A stretch of DNA of 5,576 bases, taken from positions 1 through 5,576 of the forward strand of contig JAEOUI010000512.1 in NCBI GenBank assembly GCA_016839425.1, written 5' to 3'. Below, one piece after another: positions 4,411-5,576 of this stretch (its first letter is position 1; the number at the start of each line of letters is the position of its first letter). The notes under the pieces are model-generated. The model had not been told where the DNA came from and did no database searches. It saw only the letters and a list, made by a program, of their open reading frames with translations. The DNA comes from Promethearchaeota archaeon (GTDB lineage Archaea; Asgardarchaeota; Lokiarchaeia; Sigynarchaeales; SOKP01). Both the position numbers and the translations under genes were made by a program.

Positions 4411-5576
4411 CTTTTTGAATAATATTCATATAAAAGCCTATAACCTCTTACTGCACGTTCGATCTCGTTCTCAAAAACAGGAATCTGAAGATCAGTAGCG
4501 GCATTAACGATCCTTTTTGCACCTTCACGTTCTGCTTGAATTAATACGGTGATTATTGGTTTATTTGGATATAAGTTTTGAATTTTTTCAAAAATATAAA
4601 AATCAAATTCGATTTCAATGAAGAACTCTAAAGCTAAAATCAAACCATCAACGTTTTCATCCTTTAACAAGGCATTTGCAGAAGTATTATAAATGCTACA
4701 GATCTTAGTGCCTATAAAGCGTTCAGGCGGCCAGTAATCCACGGGATTTCCATAGGCGCAAGTGGATCCGCCAATCTTATCTAAGATTGCATCCTGAGAC
4801 TCCTTTTTAGGTCTTGCAAGAGAGAGATGCTGATTCCTCATCTCCCTTACGATCAGATAAATAGCACCCGAAGATGGACCAATAATGCCTAAGTTAGTAC
4901 CTTTAGGTTCAGGACACCATAAGAAGATTTTTGCAATTTCAAAGAGTTCTATGTAATTTTGAACTGGGATTCCTCCGACTTCAATTAATTCGTTCTCTTT
5001 CTCTTGGTCTTTTCCAACATAGAAAAATAATACGGGTTTTATCGGTGAAATTTTCTTAATCACTTCTATCAAATCATCAGAAATTTCCCTGAGGAATATT
5101 GAAATAACGCTAGTTGTATCATCCTCTAAAAAGTATTCCAGAAAGTCTGCTTCATTAAGATGATGAGCTTTTCCAATATGAATTACTTTAGAAACCGGAA
5201 GATTTTGGGATGGCATCCACCAACCAAGAGCACCAGCTAAACCGCCAGATTGAGCAATGAAACTAATGCCTTGCTTGATATTATGATATTCCCGCATTAT
5301 GTGTTGTCTCACGGGGATGATCGAGGTGGTGAAATTATCCTTGAAATTAATGATCCCAATCATGCTTGGACCAAGATAAGTGATTGAATATTTTTCACAG
5401 ATCTCATCCAATCTTTTGCTTAATTCCCATTCATTTTCACCCGGCTTTAATTCAGATTGGATGGTAATATGTCGTACTCCAAATTTTCCAAGTTCTTCGA
5501 CTATTTCAATAATATTACTTCCAAGCATTATAACTGCTAATTCAGGAATCTCTGGTAATTCATTAAGGGAGGCATA
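4395..5576 (-). CDS. Acyl-CoA synthetase (ADP-forming)-like protein lacking the catalytic His segment, 5'-truncated
   Basis: The frame stays open from the ATG at 5528 to the window edge, and those 16 extra codons continue the family sequence (Leu-Pro-Glu-Ile-Pro-Glu-Leu-Ala-Val-Ile), so the true start lies outside. Counting from Met at 5528: the end of the CoA-binding Rossmann domain with Gly-Pro-Ser-x-x-Gly-Ile-Ile-Asn at 53-61 (normally Gly-Pro-Asn-Cys-x-Gly), a first ligase domain with Ala-Gln-Ser-Gly-Gly (92-96) and Glu-Ala-Asp-Phe-Leu-Glu-Tyr (126-132), and a second with Gly-Pro-Ser-Ser-Gly-Ala (217-222) and Gly-Asn-Pro-Val-Asp (260-264). Family enzymes make ATP from acyl-CoA and ADP through a phosphohistidine in a Ser-His-Thr-Gly loop. 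Here Val-Gly-Lys-Asp (171-174) runs almost directly into the following domain, and that loop is missing. No ATP-grasp domain follows; the protein ends in a Lys-rich tail. The fold is firm, but activity is doubtful. Confidence 0.82.
   Translation of the reverse strand, partial: YASLNELPEIPELAVIMLGSNIIEIVEELGKFGVRHITIQSELKPGENEWELSKRLDEICEKYSITYLGPSMIGIINFKDNFTTSIIPVRQHIMREYHNIKQGISFIAQSGGLAGALGWWMPSQNLPVSKVIHIGKAHHLNEADFLEYFLEDDTTSVISIFLREISDDLIEVIKKISPIKPVLFFYVGKDQEKENELIEVGGIPVQNYIELFEIAKIFLWCPEPKGTNLGIIGPSSGAIYLIVREMRNQHLSLARPKKESQDAILDKIGGSTCAYGNPVDYWPPERFIGTKICSIYNTSANALLKDENVDGLILALEFFIEIEFDFYIFEKIQNLYPNKPIITVLIQAEREGAKRIVNAATDLQIPVFENEIERAVRGYRLLYEYYSKRKKKN

Noticed and set aside
5526..5528. 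ATG as start of the CoA-ligase-like gene
   Set aside because: The frame remains open upstream to the window edge and those codons match the family sequence, so this Met is internal.
1..5576. CRISPR array, tRNA, rRNA or insertion sequence
   Set aside because: No regularly spaced repeats, cloverleaf-like segments, transposase-like frame or terminal inverted repeats were seen in the window.

Overview
The window is AT-rich, compact, and most likely from an archaeon, with Asgard archaea (Promethearchaeota, Lokiarchaeia-like) as the best guess. The reasons are two tandem MglA-type small GTPases, an arrestin-fold-like protein, a small helical plus winged-helix protein resembling the PCI layout, a CoA-ligase-like protein related to archaeal acyl-CoA synthetases (ADP-forming), and TATA-like boxes in front of genes that mostly lack a strong Shine-Dalgarno. 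The lineage is inferred from gene content; no rRNA or marker gene is present to prove it.

Layout, left to right. A 5'-truncated plus-strand gene (3-770) encodes an arrestin-like beta-sandwich protein and ends in a T-rich stretch. It converges on a minus-strand block read from right to left: a NifU-C-type iron-sulfur protein (2886-2662), a 129-residue helical/winged-helix protein (2490-2101), and two colinear MglA-like GTPases (2016-1423 and 1398-802). An A/T hairpin with a T7 tract follows nifU, and a TATA-like box plus a Shine-Dalgarno precede the winged-helix gene. nifU is therefore probably its own unit and the other three genes an operon-like group. A 247-bp divergent intergenic region (2887-3133) holds a perfect 12-bp inverted repeat in front of nifU and a TATA-like box in front of a plus-strand gene for a two-pass membrane protein (3134-4381). 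That gene converges on a minus-strand CoA-ligase-like gene (4395 to the right edge), whose 5' end lies outside the window. No gap exceeds 300 bases.

Most notable: (1) the GTPase pair matches without gaps over the first 136 residues, yet one copy has lost the switch-II glutamine that the other keeps; (2) the CoA-ligase-like protein keeps the fold landmarks but lacks the segment that normally carries the phosphorylated histidine, so it is probably not an ordinary ADP-forming synthetase; (3) a palindrome sits across the predicted nifU transcription start; (4) a membrane hairpin protein of unknown family ends in two C-x-C pairs. The GTPases and the winged-helix protein plausibly work together as a switch and a scaffold or adaptor. 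A link to the arrestin-like and membrane proteins is suggested only by proximity.
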